The notes: generated by a model from the sequence alone, not told the origin. A stretch of 64,000 nt of DNA from Sympetrum striolatum (GCA_947579665.1 OX388346.1:94552615-94616614), one strand, 5' to 3'; positions 36,987-48,682 are shown, numbered from the stretch's first letter. Numbers and translations are program-made.

Positions 36987-38077
36987 TAGGGGATCAAAAT
37001 TCTAACCATGTTCTACAAGTGCCACTGACTTGAAATTTTTACGACGTATTGGCCATAACGTGTAACCTCCAGGAAAAAGCCGACCTTGAACCTCGGTGTC
37101 ACGGGTTCGATTCCAGAAGGCCCCAAAGTCGTGATTTTCTCCATAAAGATACATGGCGGGGATTTTCGAAAATTTTTTTGTGGCACTTCCCGAAAAAGGA
37201 GAGAGTTGAAACTCGAGGGATCGCTAGATGCCGTGCATAATTAAAGAAAACCACAAAGACATCTACAAAGATTATCCTTGGTTCGATGCTAGGTCAGGGC
37301 AAACATTCTCCCGTTTAATTTACATTGCGATTTTTAAGATTTTTTTAAATTACTTACAGATGACTTGGAAACTTGAAACTTGGCACGTGGATATATATCA
37401 TAAATATATTTTATAATAAAATTTTAGAACTCGCTGATGGTCCTTGGTTCGAACCCAGAGGGCCATTTGCACTTCTCAATGCATTTCTTACGGAGATAAC
37501 GGAAACAAAATTTAGGTACTTCCCAGCATGCTATTGACCTCAAACTTTGCATGATAGAAAAGCAAGTCTTTACAAATCTAACTTTGCATTCACAGCTTAC
37601 AATATTTCCTGGATTCGACACCAGGTGTCTCTGCAATCAGAAGTTGATCCGATTTTTAGGAATTATTTTGAAACCTTTCCCAATAATATAGAAATTTGAA
37701 ATTCGGCATATAGAAAGAGATCATAAATTATTTTCAGAAAAATATTTTAGATTTTCAAGATCGTCCTTGGTTCGAATCCAGAGAGCCATTTACATTCATG
37801 AAAAGTAGAACGTAGTTTGAGGCAGTTTCAGCCAATATTTCTGCTTCAATTTTCACACATAGTTAGTGATATTGATCTTCTGTTGTGCTGTATAATAAGT
37901 TAACCAGGAAGTCCCGGGTTCGATGCCAGACGATTAAATTGCAGCGAATTTTAAGATTATTTTCAATTTTGATTTTTCTTTTTAGGACCGTCCCGAAAGG
38001 ATGCCGACATGAAATTGGTGTTAAAATGAAATCAGTGTTGACAATCTGCTTGCAGTCTGCAAGCAACATTTTACTCG
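36987..38077 (+). repeat. B-box repeat array, copy R1 (forward, complete)
   Basis: It starts TAGGGGATCAAAATTCTAAC and holds six B-box words near 37102, 37280, 37446, 37613, 37769 and 37918. It ends GCTTGCAGTCTGCAAGC then AACATTTTACTCG|T. Words include GGGTTCGATTCCAG, GGTTCGATGCTAGG, GGTTCGAACCCAGA and GGTTCGAATCCAGA. Short open frames across it are shadows. Confidence 0.85.
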
Positions 38078-38129
38078 TATAATAGATATATGAATGAATC
38101 CGGAGAAGCATCTATATATAATAGATATA

Positions 38130-39200
38130 TAGGGGATCAAAAGTTTTACCATGTTCCACAAGTGCCAACGCCTTGAAATTTTTACGACATATTGGCCATA
38201 ACGTGTAACCTCCAGGAAAAAGCAGACTTTGAACCTCGGTGCCATGGGTTCGATTCCAGAAGGCCCCAAAGTCGCGATTTTGTCCATAAGAATACATGGC
38301 GGGGATTTTCGAAAATTTTTTTGAGGTACTTCCCGGAGGAGTTGGGAGTTGAAATTCTAGAGATCGCTAGATGCCGTGTATATCTAAAGGAAACCACAAA
38401 GACATCTACAATAATTATCCTTGGTTCGATGCTAGGCCAGGGCAAATATTCTCCCATTTAATTTACATTGTGATTTTTAAGATTTTTTTTAATTACTTAC
38501 AGATGACTTGGAAACTTAAAACTTGGTACGTGGATATATATCATAAATATATTTCATAATAAAATTTTAGAACTCGCTGATGGTCCTTGGTTCGATCCCA
38601 GAGGGCCATTTACATCCTACAATGCATTTCTTATGGAGATTACGGAAGCAAATTTTAGGTACTTCCTGACAAGTTGTTGACTTCAAACTTTGCATTTAAT
38701 AAGATCAGGCCAAACCAAGTCATGTGTTTTCACTGCTGCCAGTAGGTCCTGGGTTCGACACCAGGCGTCTCTACAATCAGTAATTGATTCAATTTATAGG
38801 AACTATTTTGAACCCTTTCCCAATAATATAGAGACTTCAAATTCGGCATATAGATAGAGATCATAAATAACTTTCAGAAACATGTTTTAGATTTCCAAGA
38901 TCGTCCTTGGTTCGAATCCAGAGAGCCATTTAAATTCGTGAAAATTAGAACGTCTTTTGAGGCAGTTGTAGCCCATATTTCTGCTTGAATTTTCACACAT
39001 CGTTAGAGATGGTGATGTTCTATTGTGCTGCATAGTAAGTTCACAGTAAAGACCCGGGTTCGATGCCAGACGATGGAATTTAGGCATATTTTAAGAAAAA
39101 TTTCAATCCATTTTTTTCTTTTGATGGCCGTCCGGATATGATGCCGACATGAAAATAGTGTTGTCGATCTGCTTGCAGTATGCAAGCAACATTTTACTCG
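38130..39200 (+). repeat. B-box repeat array, copy R2 (forward, complete)
   Basis: Six words at 38237, 38419, 38583, 38747, 38904 and 39054 give spacings of 182, 164, 164, 157 and 150 nt. The end is GCTTGCAGTATGCAAGC plus AACATTTTACTCG|T. I used this as the reference copy because it is the cleanest. Confidence 0.85.
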
Positions 39201-39228
39201 TACCTATATATATATATACACTCATTCA

Positions 39229-40306
39229 TAGGGGATCAAAAGTTTAACCATGTTCCACAAGTGCCATCGACTTGAAATTTTTACGACATTATGGCCATGA
39301 AGGGTAACCACCAGAAAAAATCTGACCTTGAGTCTCAGGGTCATGGGTTCGATTCCAGAAGGCCCCAAAGTCCCGATTTTCTCCATAAGGATACATGGTG
39401 AGGATTTTCGTAATTTTTTTTGAGGCACTTCCCGGAAAAGGAAAGAGTTGAAATTCTAGGGACCGCTAGATGCCGTGAATATCCAACGAAAATCAAAAAG
39501 ACATTTTCGAATATTGTCCATGGTTCGATTCTAGGTCGGGGCAAAAATCGGCCGTTTAAAATGCATTGCGGCGATTTTTAAGATTTTTTTTGGACCCTTT
39601 TCCGATGCCATAGAAACATGAAATTCAGTATGAGGTTAGATATCATAAAAATATATCATAATCTTATTTTTCATCTTCGCTGATGGTCCTTGGTTCGATC
39701 CCAGGGGGCCATTTAGATTCCTCAATGCATTTCTTATGGAGATAACGGAAACAAATTTTAGGTACTTCCCGGCACGATTTCGACTTCAAACTTTGCATAT
39801 AGAGGGATCAAGTCCATACAAATCAAACAGTCCATTCACAGCTATCAATGTATCCTGGGTTCGACACCAGGTGTCTCTGCAATCAGAAGTTGATCCTATT
39901 TTTAGGAATTATTATGAAACCTTTGCCAATAATATAGAAACTTCAAATTTGGCTTATAGATTAAGATCATAAATAACTTTCAAAAACATTTTTTAGATTT
40001 CCAAGATCGTCCTTGGTTCGAATCCAGAGAGCCATTTAAATTCGTGAAAATTAGAACGTCTTTTGAGGCAGTTGTAGCCCATATTTCTGCTTGAATTTTC
40101 ACACATAGTTAGAGATGGTGATGTTCTATTGTGCTGCATAGTAAGTTCACAGTAAAGACCCGGGATCCATGCCAGACGATGGAATTTCAGCGAATTTTAA
40201 GAAAAATTTCAATCCATTTTTTTCTTTTGATGGCCGTCCCGATATGATGCCGACATGAAAATAGTGTTGTCGATCTGCTTGCAGTATGCAAGCAACATTT
40301 TACTCG
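39229..40306 (+). repeat. B-box repeat array, copy R3 (forward, complete)
   Basis: It starts TAGGGGATCAAAAGTTTAAC. Five good words are present; the sixth is mutated (GGGATCCATGCC near 40162). The terminal hairpin and CTCG|T end are intact. Confidence 0.85.
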
Positions 40307-40325
40307 TATATACATAAGTTATATA

Positions 40326-40692
40326 TAGGGGATCAAAATTCTAACCATGTTACACAAGTGCCACTGCTTTGAAATTTTTACGACATATTGGCCATAACGT
40401 GTAACCTCCAGGAAAAAGACGACTTTGAACCTCGGTGTCATGGGTTCAATTCCAGAAGCCCCCAAAGTCCCGATTTTCTCCATAAGGATATATGGTGAAG
40501 ATTTTCGAAAATTTTTTGAGGACTTCTCGGAAAGGTAGAGAGTTGAAATTCGAGGGATCACTAGATGCCGTGGATATCCAACGAAAATAAAAAAGACATC
40601 GCCGAACATGGTCCATGGTTCGATGCTAGGTCGGGGCAAAAATCGGCCGTTTAAAATGCATTGCGGCGATTTTGAAGATTTTTTTAGGATCC
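40326..40692 (+). repeat. B-box repeat array, copy R4 (forward, truncated)
   Basis: Only the first two subunits are present, ending at GGATCC. About 260 bp (from 40436) is almost identical to copy R5 (from 40835), so this is a recent partial duplication of R5 or the reverse. Confidence 0.85.
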
Positions 40693-40694
40693 TA

Positions 40695-40722
40695 TATACA
40701 CACTCACTCATTCATTCATTCA
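40695..40722. repeat. CACT/CATT microsatellite between array copies
   Basis: ACACACTCACTCATTCATTC repeats separate R4 and R5; a similar ACTCATTCATAG spacer precedes R3. Confidence 0.8.
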
Positions 40723-41798
40723 TAGGGCATCAAAAGTCTAAGCATGTTCCACAAGTGCCACAGACTTAAAATTTTTACGACATATTGGCCATATCGTGTA
40801 ACCTCCAGAAAAAAGCCGATATTGAACCTCAGTGTCATGGGTTCAATTCCAGAAGCCCCCAAAGTCCCGATTTTCTCCATAAGGATATATGGTGAAGATT
40901 TTCGAAAATTTTTTGAGGACTTCTCGGAAAGGTAGAGAGTTGAAATTCGAGGGATCGCTAGATGCCGTGGATATCCAACGAAAATAAAAAAGACATCGCC
41001 GAACATGGTCCATGGTTCGATGCTAGGTCGGGGCAAAAATGGGCCGTTTAAAATGCATTGCGGCGATTTTGAAGATTTTTTTAGGATCCTTTCCCGATAA
41101 CATAGATACTTGAAACTCGGCACATGGATAGATATCATGAATATGTTTCATTATCAAATTTTACATATTCACTGATGGTCCTTGGTTCGATCCCAGAGGG
41201 CCATTTGCATTTCTCAATGCATTTCTTACGGAGATAACGGAAACAAAATTTAGGCGCTTCCTGGCATGCTATCGACTTCAAACTTTGCATGTTGGTAGAA
41301 AAAGTCCTTAGAAATCAAACTGGGCATTCATGGCTATCAATGTGTCCTGGGTTCGACACCAGGTGTCTCTGCAATCAGAAGTTGATCCGATTTATAGGAA
41401 TTATTTTGAAACCTTTCCCAATATTATAGAAACTTGAAATTCGGCAAATAGATAGAGATCATAAAAAACTTTCAGAAACATTTTTTAGATTTCCAAGATC
41501 GTCCTTGGTTCGAATCCAGAGACCCATTTTCATTCGTTAAACGTAGAACGTCGTTTGAGGCAGTTGCAGTCAATATTTCGCCTTGAATTTTCACACATAG
41601 CTAGAGATGGTGATCTACTTTTTTTCTGCAGAGAAGCTCACAGTAAAGACCCGGGTTCGATGCCAGACGATGAATTGTCAGCAAATTTCAAGAAAAATTT
41701 CAATCCTTTTTTTTTATTTTGAGGACCGTCCCGATATTATGCCGATATGAAATTAGTATTGCCGATCTGCTTGCAGTATGCAAGCTACATTTTACTCG
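40723..41798 (+). repeat. B-box repeat array, copy R5 (forward, complete)
   Basis: Six words near 40839, 41013, 41186, 41350, 41508 and 41653. It ends GCTTGCAGTATGCAAGC, TACATTTTACTCG|T. This is the right edge of the array; ordinary AT-rich DNA follows. Confidence 0.85.
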
Positions 41799-42340
41799 TA
41801 TTTTATAAATACACTATCAATAGGTACATATATAGGATACATCAATAAACATAGTCATGTTGACATTTAAATAAATGTTAACCATTGTTGTACATAAGTA
41901 AACCATTTTAGATTTATTTTACTTTATGTAGTAATTCCAAAAATGTCCTTTTAATTATATGGATGCAGAATTCACGGCTTTTGTTCATCGCTAATAACTT
42001 CTTTCAAAGTCCTGAATCTTGTCTTGGTGTAACTGGTGTATAATTCAGTGAAAACCTATTGAATGACTAATTTGTTTAGTAAATAAATGAAGGAAACTAT
42101 TTTCCTTTTCAATTATACTGTGAGTTCCATCAGTACTATTGATACATTTTTGTTTAAATCAATTTTTTTCTATAAGTGCAATTAAAACTGCATTGCAACT
42201 CTTTTGTTGTTGTTGTTAACCATGTTGTACTAATATATTCCTCTTTAATATGATCTACAACACAATAACAAATGATAATTGCTGGATGAGCTTATCAATG
42301 CTTTTATCCAGACATAGACACACTAAATCAGAGAATTAAT
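41799..42340. other. No feature recognised
   Basis: AT-rich spacer after the array, with a short TTG run at about 42202. Confidence 0.4.
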
Positions 42341-42354
42341 ATCCATTTTTGCAG

Positions 42355-42582
42355 GTTTTAGAGGCTTAAAATCTCCAATTGCTGTTTCTGTCAGTGTTTC
42401 TCTTCTCAATCCCTGGTCATACAATCTATCTAATTACTCCTGAAGAAGAATGCATCACATTCGAAATACGTATTGATTGCTCTCAAAAAGTGTGGTGTCC
42501 TGTCTTGTTTTCTCGGAATATCAGGGAATGAGAAGAGGAATGCTGACAAAAACGGCTATTGGAGATTTTAAGCCTCTAATTC
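42355..42582. repeat. Inverted repeat flanking a hammerhead-like motif
   Basis: TTTTAGAGGCTTAAAATCTC at about 42357-42376 is mirrored by GAGATTTTAAGCCTCTAA at about 42563-42580, with further pairing through the CAATCCCTGG/TCAGGGAATG region. The right arm resembles 56171-56285, so it belongs to a dispersed family. Confidence 0.6.
42440..42474 (+). ncRNA. Hammerhead-ribozyme-like motif in inverted repeat
   Basis: CTGAAGA, stem II GAATG/CATTC with a 5-nt loop, GAAA, a short AT/AT stem III, then T. The first two stem I pairs next to the core (C-G, T-A) can form. The usual C-G pair in stem III is T-A. This is the best stem I of the candidates in the window. Confidence 0.45.
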
Positions 42583-43540
42583 CTTAACAGCTGTGTCCCA
42601 ACTCTCCTTTCTTTACATTTTTGCTGGTATTTCATATATTTAGCTATGTTCAGAATTCTGTCTTTCATGGCGTTCCTTACCAAAGGCAAATATTTTATTC
42701 TTCGATTATCTTTTTCTTGTTTTCGAAGTCCGCTAAAAGAACAGGTGTGTAGGGGCTCCCAGATAGTCATGTATGTGGACAGCGCGTTTGCCTTTGGTGA
42801 AAGTGGCCCTTGTTAGACTCCTGGTGGGAGCCTATGTGCGAAATAACCTAAGCCAATGCCTCCTAAAGTAAAAGGCCTGAGGACTCCGAAGAGACGTCAT
42901 CACTCGGCCAATGATGCGTAGCGATGCGCAGGAAAGAAGAGCTCTAGTTTCGGGAGAAAAAAATCGTAATTACCTGAGTGGCAAATTCTCTGCAATACAC
43001 TCTCCCTTGTCAATTTAAAATACATTTCTCTGATTTCGAGGAATCTGTGGCTTATAAAGAAATGTAACCTAAGTATTGTGAGTTAAATGTTATAATACAT
43101 TCCAATCGCTGGTCATTAAGCACCTATTAACTTACGAAGAGATATTATCAAAGAGAAGAGAACTTTCTCAAAAGCTAGATACCGAGTATAACCAAATGTG
43201 TATCTTATAAATATTAACTAAGGACAATGAAAAACACAGAATTCTAATGGCAAAACTATCAGGAAATAAAACTTAAAGATTAATGCAAAGAAAATCAAAA
43301 TTACGGTTTGTGGAAGAATAAGACTGAGTCACATGATTATCAAAACGTACACAAATGAAGGAATCTTTCTTATCTGGTTCCTATAAGTTACTTAGAGTGC
43401 TGCAGCAAACCAATCTTCGGTTGCATTGGATGATGATGTCTTCAAACTAGCCATTAGAGTGGTAAATGGGATTACTTAATCTCACAAAAACACTTTGTTA
43501 AATGCAATAAAACACATTGTAAGGATTGAAAACCAATTTA
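42583..43540. other. Spacer with a weak tRNA-like/SINE fragment
   Basis: 42765-42850 has A-box- and B-box-like words and could be a worn SINE. Nothing else can be supported. Confidence 0.25.
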
Positions 43541-43556
43541 ATTGGCAATTTTCACT

Positions 43557-46500
43557 TCATAAGCTTAACAATCTTCCTGCTACATCCAGGTCGTCTACAA
43601 GCATCAATGATTCTACAGCTGTAGTTCTTGAGAAATATATTACAGGCAACAAATACAATTTTTTTATGCCATTTGACATGGGATGGCCATTTGAACATGT
43701 ATCATCAGTAAAAAAGTCACTCAGTATCAATGCATTCATAGACACACTAAACAAAACATTCCTTTGATTACCTTCTTTGAGGAATTTCTCTTCCAAATAA
43801 CTACTGATAATTTTCTTCATTACCACAAAACAAAACTGCGTTCAATGATATTTCCTATGGAATAAATAGACCTCCATGACTAAGGCACTTGATATTGACA
43901 TTGACACTTTTCTAAAATGCAGTCTATACTTCCTTGCCTGGGGAGCAGTTAGTCTTCTTAAGGTAAGACAATACCCAGCAATGTAGGACAATACAGGAAC
44001 AAAATTGCTTACATTATCAATATCATTTGGTTCAAAAAATATATTAATTTGCATCAATGAGCCCTCAGAGTAATGTGGATCCATCATCATTTACTGTATC
44101 AACTACAATATCCTCATAAGCATTAGACTTTAATCTAAGTGGCAAGCATGTTTGCAGCCTTAATTTGGTTCCAGATTCGTATATCTGCCTAATGGAAATG
44201 TGATAGTTAGAGCCAGACAGCTGCCTATACTAAACCAAATAAACCCTCTAAGGCAACTGTCTGCACTTTTCCAGGCCACATATACTCCATACCCAACTCA
44301 CTCACACAATATGAGGCCAACTCGATAAGGGCATGAGTTGTATTCATGAAGGCAGTCCTAGTTTCATTAGATACCACAACCACTTTCCCCTCACCTATCA
44401 ATCCATTAAAAAACATTCTCTAATGACTTATCCCCCTCACAATGCAAAGTTAAAGGTTTTTGCAAAGCATCTCTCAACCTTATACCCTTGAATGGTGTCC
44501 TCACATTGACCACCCGTCAGCAATGATTTTTACGAATGCTGCAGTTTCTTCAGAATGCTGCAGTGCCTTGCTTCTCCCTAAAATGGTAAGGGCACTTGCC
44601 ACATATTCATTAAATACCTGGAGAGCAAGTTTTACATTTTGTCTCTCCAAATTAGAAGGGTACAGAGCTTTCAGAGTCACTGAATGCCTCACAATTTCAC
44701 CACACTCGTGGAAATACAATTCCCTAATGGTGTCGAATGAGGCCTTCGGTTTCCCAGCATCATCAAAATCAGGGTAAGCAAATTGTTGCTCATTACGTTG
44801 GTTGAGCCAATTGTTCCTTTTGCATTTCAGGATGTGCACAGAGTCAAACAAAAAAAAACAATGGCCTTGACTTATCATATGGGTTTGGATAAACAATACA
44901 GTGGTACCTCGAGATACGAGCAGCCAAACATACGAGTTTTTTGAGATACGAGCCGGAGCTCGAGCCATATTTTCGTTCCAGATACGAGCCCAAATCCGAG
45001 ATACGAGCCGTATTTCCAAGCCAAGTGCAGCCAAGAAGGCAAAAACAAGTGATAATTAAATTTACGTAAATGTTAAGCTTAGATTAAGTTTAAAGTTAAG
45101 TGCATTGTTTTAAGTTTTTTCTTTCATTTGAAATAAGGAAAGTGTAGTTTTAGTTTTAAAGTTACGAAAATAGGTTTAAGTTCTAAAAAAGCGCCGTTTC
45201 CGTACGTGTCTAGAGTGTCCTGCATCCCTTCCCCCCTCCCTCCTCGCCGTTCACCTTCGTTAGCCGCACTCGTCTGTCTCCAAAGTAAGACTATTATGCT
45301 AAATAACTCTTTTATTTCTTTATTTCATATTTTATTATGTACATACATGTTTATTTGATATTTAAAAACATATCTAAATTCATAATTTACAATGGTTTGG
45401 GGATTTTTCATAGGTCCGGAACGGATTAAATCGAATTCAGTTATTTTAAATGGGAGAAATTCGTTTGAGATACGAGCCGATTGACTTACGAGCTCGGTTC
45501 TGGAACGAATTAAACTCGTATCTCAAGGTACCACTGTACTTAATTTTTTGAGGGCAGAAAACTTTGACACAGCTCTTCTATAAATAGCATTGTTGTCTGA
45601 CTCCAAACTAACAATCCTCTAACCAATACCAATACAAACCATTTTTGGTCACCTCTAACAGTTAATCAGCAGAGAACTTGCTGACAGGAATGATGTACTC
45701 CACTTCTTTGAAAGAGGACATTAAACCATGAAAACATATGCAGTTCTGGCAACACAAGAGGACTTTTGACTAAACCATACAATACTACCTCCTTCGTAGT
45801 CACTTCACGTGAATCTCATCCATCATTAGTACATCTCTTTCCTGGCTTTTAATGGTTGAATAAACAGTTCTTGCATATGCCAATTGATGGCACAAATCTT
45901 TTGGAGGACTGAAATTATAGCTTGAACATACTTCGCATATGGTGGTGGGGTGTGGAAGTTGAAACATACCAGAGCTTCTGACAAATTTGTATGCATGAGG
46001 AGATTTTTTAGAAAAACACTGCAAAATACAAGAGTTTCCCTTCTATAGCGATGGGAATGTTTACTACCCATCATGAGCTTAATCTGTTCAAAAATGAAAT
46101 TTACTTTTTCGACAACTTCATCACTTGGTTGAAAAGAATCCAAGAGCTGCAAAATTACCCCCAATTTGTCAGTCATGCATGGCTTAAGAACAGGTTTGTC
46201 ACTTAATAATTCATTCAACCCTTTAAAATGTCATCAATGGCATTAGTACCTTTCACTTGCATGGGGAAGATATAATTACCAATCTTTTTCAGCTCGACAC
46301 AGTCCAAGAACATGTTTACCTGCAAATCACGTTCAACCACAACACATGCTTTCATCACTGGCAATGGATCAGCCACACAGAAGTATCTTATCGTTTTTCA
46401 TAACAATGGAGAAATTCCCTAATGAAACGAATTTCTGTAGCTTCTCAAGAAATTCATCTAAGGTTTTGAAGCTCCTCATCTCTTCGCACAGCCTTCTGTC

Positions 46501-46752
46501 TTCTATGCTGTCATGAATGAACTTCTCCAGTTGCTTCATCTCTGTTTTCATTCTCTTCTCCTCAGGTTCTAAGTGAGCCTTTGTTGTGGTGGTAAGGTAA
46601 GAAGGGCAATTTGGGAATACAGAAGGTATTGCCTTCTCTCTCAACCTAGGTGCTGGAAGCTTCACTGTGACCAACTTACCTGTCTTCTCGTCAAACATCG
46701 ATGTCTTCCACAAGACATCTTGGGTCATGAAATGTTTAATGCATGTCTGCAA
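43557..46752 (-). pseudogene. P-element/THAP9-like transposase, decayed
   Basis: Read from the right on the - strand. First comes the end of a THAP zinc-finger (TCIKHFMTQDVLWKTSMFDE, then LREKAIPSVFPNCPSYL). A coiled region follows, then a catalytic-domain stretch with ERDVLMMDEIHVK, then the insertion domain (FFLFDSVHILKCKRNNWLNQ; LYPSNLERQNVKLALQVFNE), and a C-terminal part with WPGKVQT, YRQLSGSNYHISIRQIYES and PVLSYIAGYCL. Domain order matches P-element transposase and its THAP9 relatives. Several frame changes and stops break it, and a 638-bp MITE interrupts it. Terminal repeats were not found. Confidence 0.75.
44899..45536. mobile_element. Tc/mariner-type MITE inserted in the P-like element
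   Basis: Ends CAGTGGTACCTCGAGATACG and mirrored CGTATCTCAAGGTACCACTG, with TA on each side (44897-44898 and 45537-45538). Subterminal GATACGAGCC repeats are present. Noncoding, 638 bp. Confidence 0.85.
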
Positions 46753-47111
46753 AAAATCGAGAATTATTTCGTTATTTGGGAGTCACTGGTCTCATGTCGA
46801 ATAATTACAACGCCTATGTATTTCAAACACTTCCACCATTTCACAACGTAAATAAAACATGTGGGAACATTCTCTCAAACAACTCTGAAGACTATGTGGG
46901 TAAAGGACAGCGATTTCATCCGCATGGTGGCATCGTTCGCTGTCATTGCTTAATGTAAGCACCAGCCACACATAGTGATGGAAAGGAAACCTCCTTAGGG
47001 TGGATAAATAAGGAAAACAGGTAAAGGATCTTCGCACGAAATGGTGTGCAGCCAAGATAAATCCTTTCGCTAAGTCCTTTGCCGACATAGTCTCCTGAAT
47101 AGCTTGAAAGA

Positions 47112-47192
47112 ATGTTCCGGTGGAATAGCTCAACGGACAGATTGACCGACAATCAGGAGACCCGGGTTTGATTCCCGGCCCCGTCAGACTAT
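47112..47192 (+). repeat. tRNA-like SINE head or tRNA pseudogene
   Basis: GGAATAGCTCAACGG resembles an A box, and CCCGGGTTTGATTCCCGG forms a perfect T-arm-like hairpin carrying a B box. No acceptor stem pairing was found, so a functional tRNA is unlikely. Confidence 0.5.
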
Positions 47193-48170
47193 TTTCAAGC
47201 CTATTCTTCCTTGTGATTCACGAGAAAATTATTTTGTACAATAGGACAGGATATCAAGTCTACGTCGAAATTTTACCGGGCCAATTCCGTTATGAATATA
47301 GCTGTATACTGAATAACAAATATTCAAAAACTAGCATCTTATAATTAATTTTTTAATGAACCTTTTATAATGCCTTAAAATATATTTCCAATTATTTTAC
47401 AACAGCACTAACTTTTTATAGGCATATTTTGAATGTTTTAGACTACGTTTCTTTTGGAAAAATGTCGAATAAAAATTACCTGAGTTTTAAATTGTCTCGA
47501 CAAAATTGGGTAAAAGTGAAAAACCAGCATCAGAAGTAAATATATATATTTTTTAACAATGAACCCATTAAGACCCCACGTTCATATTTTACTATATGAT
47601 TCACAATAGTACTTAATATACATGCAAATATTTTGAGAATTTTATTTTATGTGCGTTTTGAAGAAAAATTAAATCTAAGTATTTATATGGATTTTGAAAA
47701 ATATCTTTTCATTAAAACCCTTGTCATGTTGCATATCATTTGAAAGAACATTTAAAATGCTGCAAAATGACACCTCTCCCAAATCTCTAGCTGAATTAGA
47801 GCAGCTTCTAGAGGGATTTAAAAAATGAGGATTCACATTCTTTGGCGAGTTTTTGAATTCCTTACATAGCCATATCTCAGAAACGGTTTGAGGTAAAAAT
47901 TTAAAACCTGGTATTTTTCTTAGCATTAACAAGTAGAATAAGTGTACAAATGATAAGAATATCTTAAAGGGTGAGGAAAAATTTCTTTCTAAAGTGTGTT
48001 GATTTGACATGGAATGACCCTGGTACTAAAGTGCTCTTTTACTGTCAGTTACGAAGCTGAGATTGCAATGTTTTGTCAGAGCGCAAACTTTATTTTTATG
48101 GTGTTTGCCAGAAATTTTGCACATTGCAGACCTCCATCAAGAAGCCAAATTTTAAAATCTCTTTTTTCAG
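47193..48170. other. AFG2A intron, nothing recognised
   Basis: AT-rich intron. The exons for the N-terminal domain and first Walker A of AFG2A were not found here or further upstream. Confidence 0.35.
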
Positions 48171-48682
48171 ATCTCCATCAGTTATCTTTATCGATGAAAT
48201 AGACGCTCTCTGCCCTTCAAACATTAAACAGTTCACATCAGGAATCGCGGATTGTTGCAACTTTAATCAGTCTCCTGGACAATTTGAAAAGTGAGACTGA
48301 AAGGTGGAATCCGGTGGTGGTCATTGGTGCCACGAGTCACCTTTCAGCATTAGATCACAGGCTTCGGTGTCCTGGGCGTCTCGATATGGAGATTGAGATC
48401 ACTGTTCCACAGTCCATTCAGAGGTTAGATATTCTTCAAAAGATAACAAATCAGTGGCACAAAAGTGTGTTCTTAGAAGATGAAACTTTGCTGAAAACTG
48501 TAGCCAGCGCTACCCATGGACATGTCGGTGCAGATCTGGCAAGTGTTTGCTTGCATGCTATTTCGTCTGCATTGAAAAGGAACAAATGCAGCCCGATTCC
48601 TGTGCAGGTGGCTGACTTTGATTGGGCATTGTCTCAGGTGAAGCCCACTGCAATGAGAGAGGTTCTTGTAGAAGTACCTAAT
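48171..48682 (+). CDS. AFG2A/SPATA5-type AAA+ ATPase, end of first ATPase domain
   Basis: AFG2A-type proteins are double-ring AAA+ ATPases that release shuttling factors from pre-60S ribosomes. The exon follows TTTTTTCAG and ends before GTAAGT. The first frame gives SPSVIFIDEIDALCP (Walker B). The frame then shifts near 48213-48216 and continues SRIVATLISLLDNLKSE, VVVIGATSHLSALDHRLRCP, GRLDMEIEITVPQSIQRLDI and AMREVLVEVPN. Sensor 1 (GATS), the R-finger region (RCPGRLD) and the linker to the second ATPase domain are visible. One base too many, or two too few, breaks the frame. GATNRP of the family is GATSHL here. Confidence 0.8.

Noticed and set aside
37049..41138. Many 60-140 codon frames on both strands across the array, some with near-identical translations
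   Set aside because: They repeat because the DNA repeats. Frames shift between copies, run on both strands and have no domain signature; they are shadows of noncoding repeats.
33943..41798. B-box words as a cluster of tRNA genes
   Set aside because: No A box at 30-60 nt upstream, no acceptor or anticodon stems, and spacing of 150-180 nt. Only T-arm-like hairpins are present.
33807..41798. CRISPR array
   Set aside because: Eukaryotic context, long and degenerate units, no short identical repeats with unique spacers of constant length.
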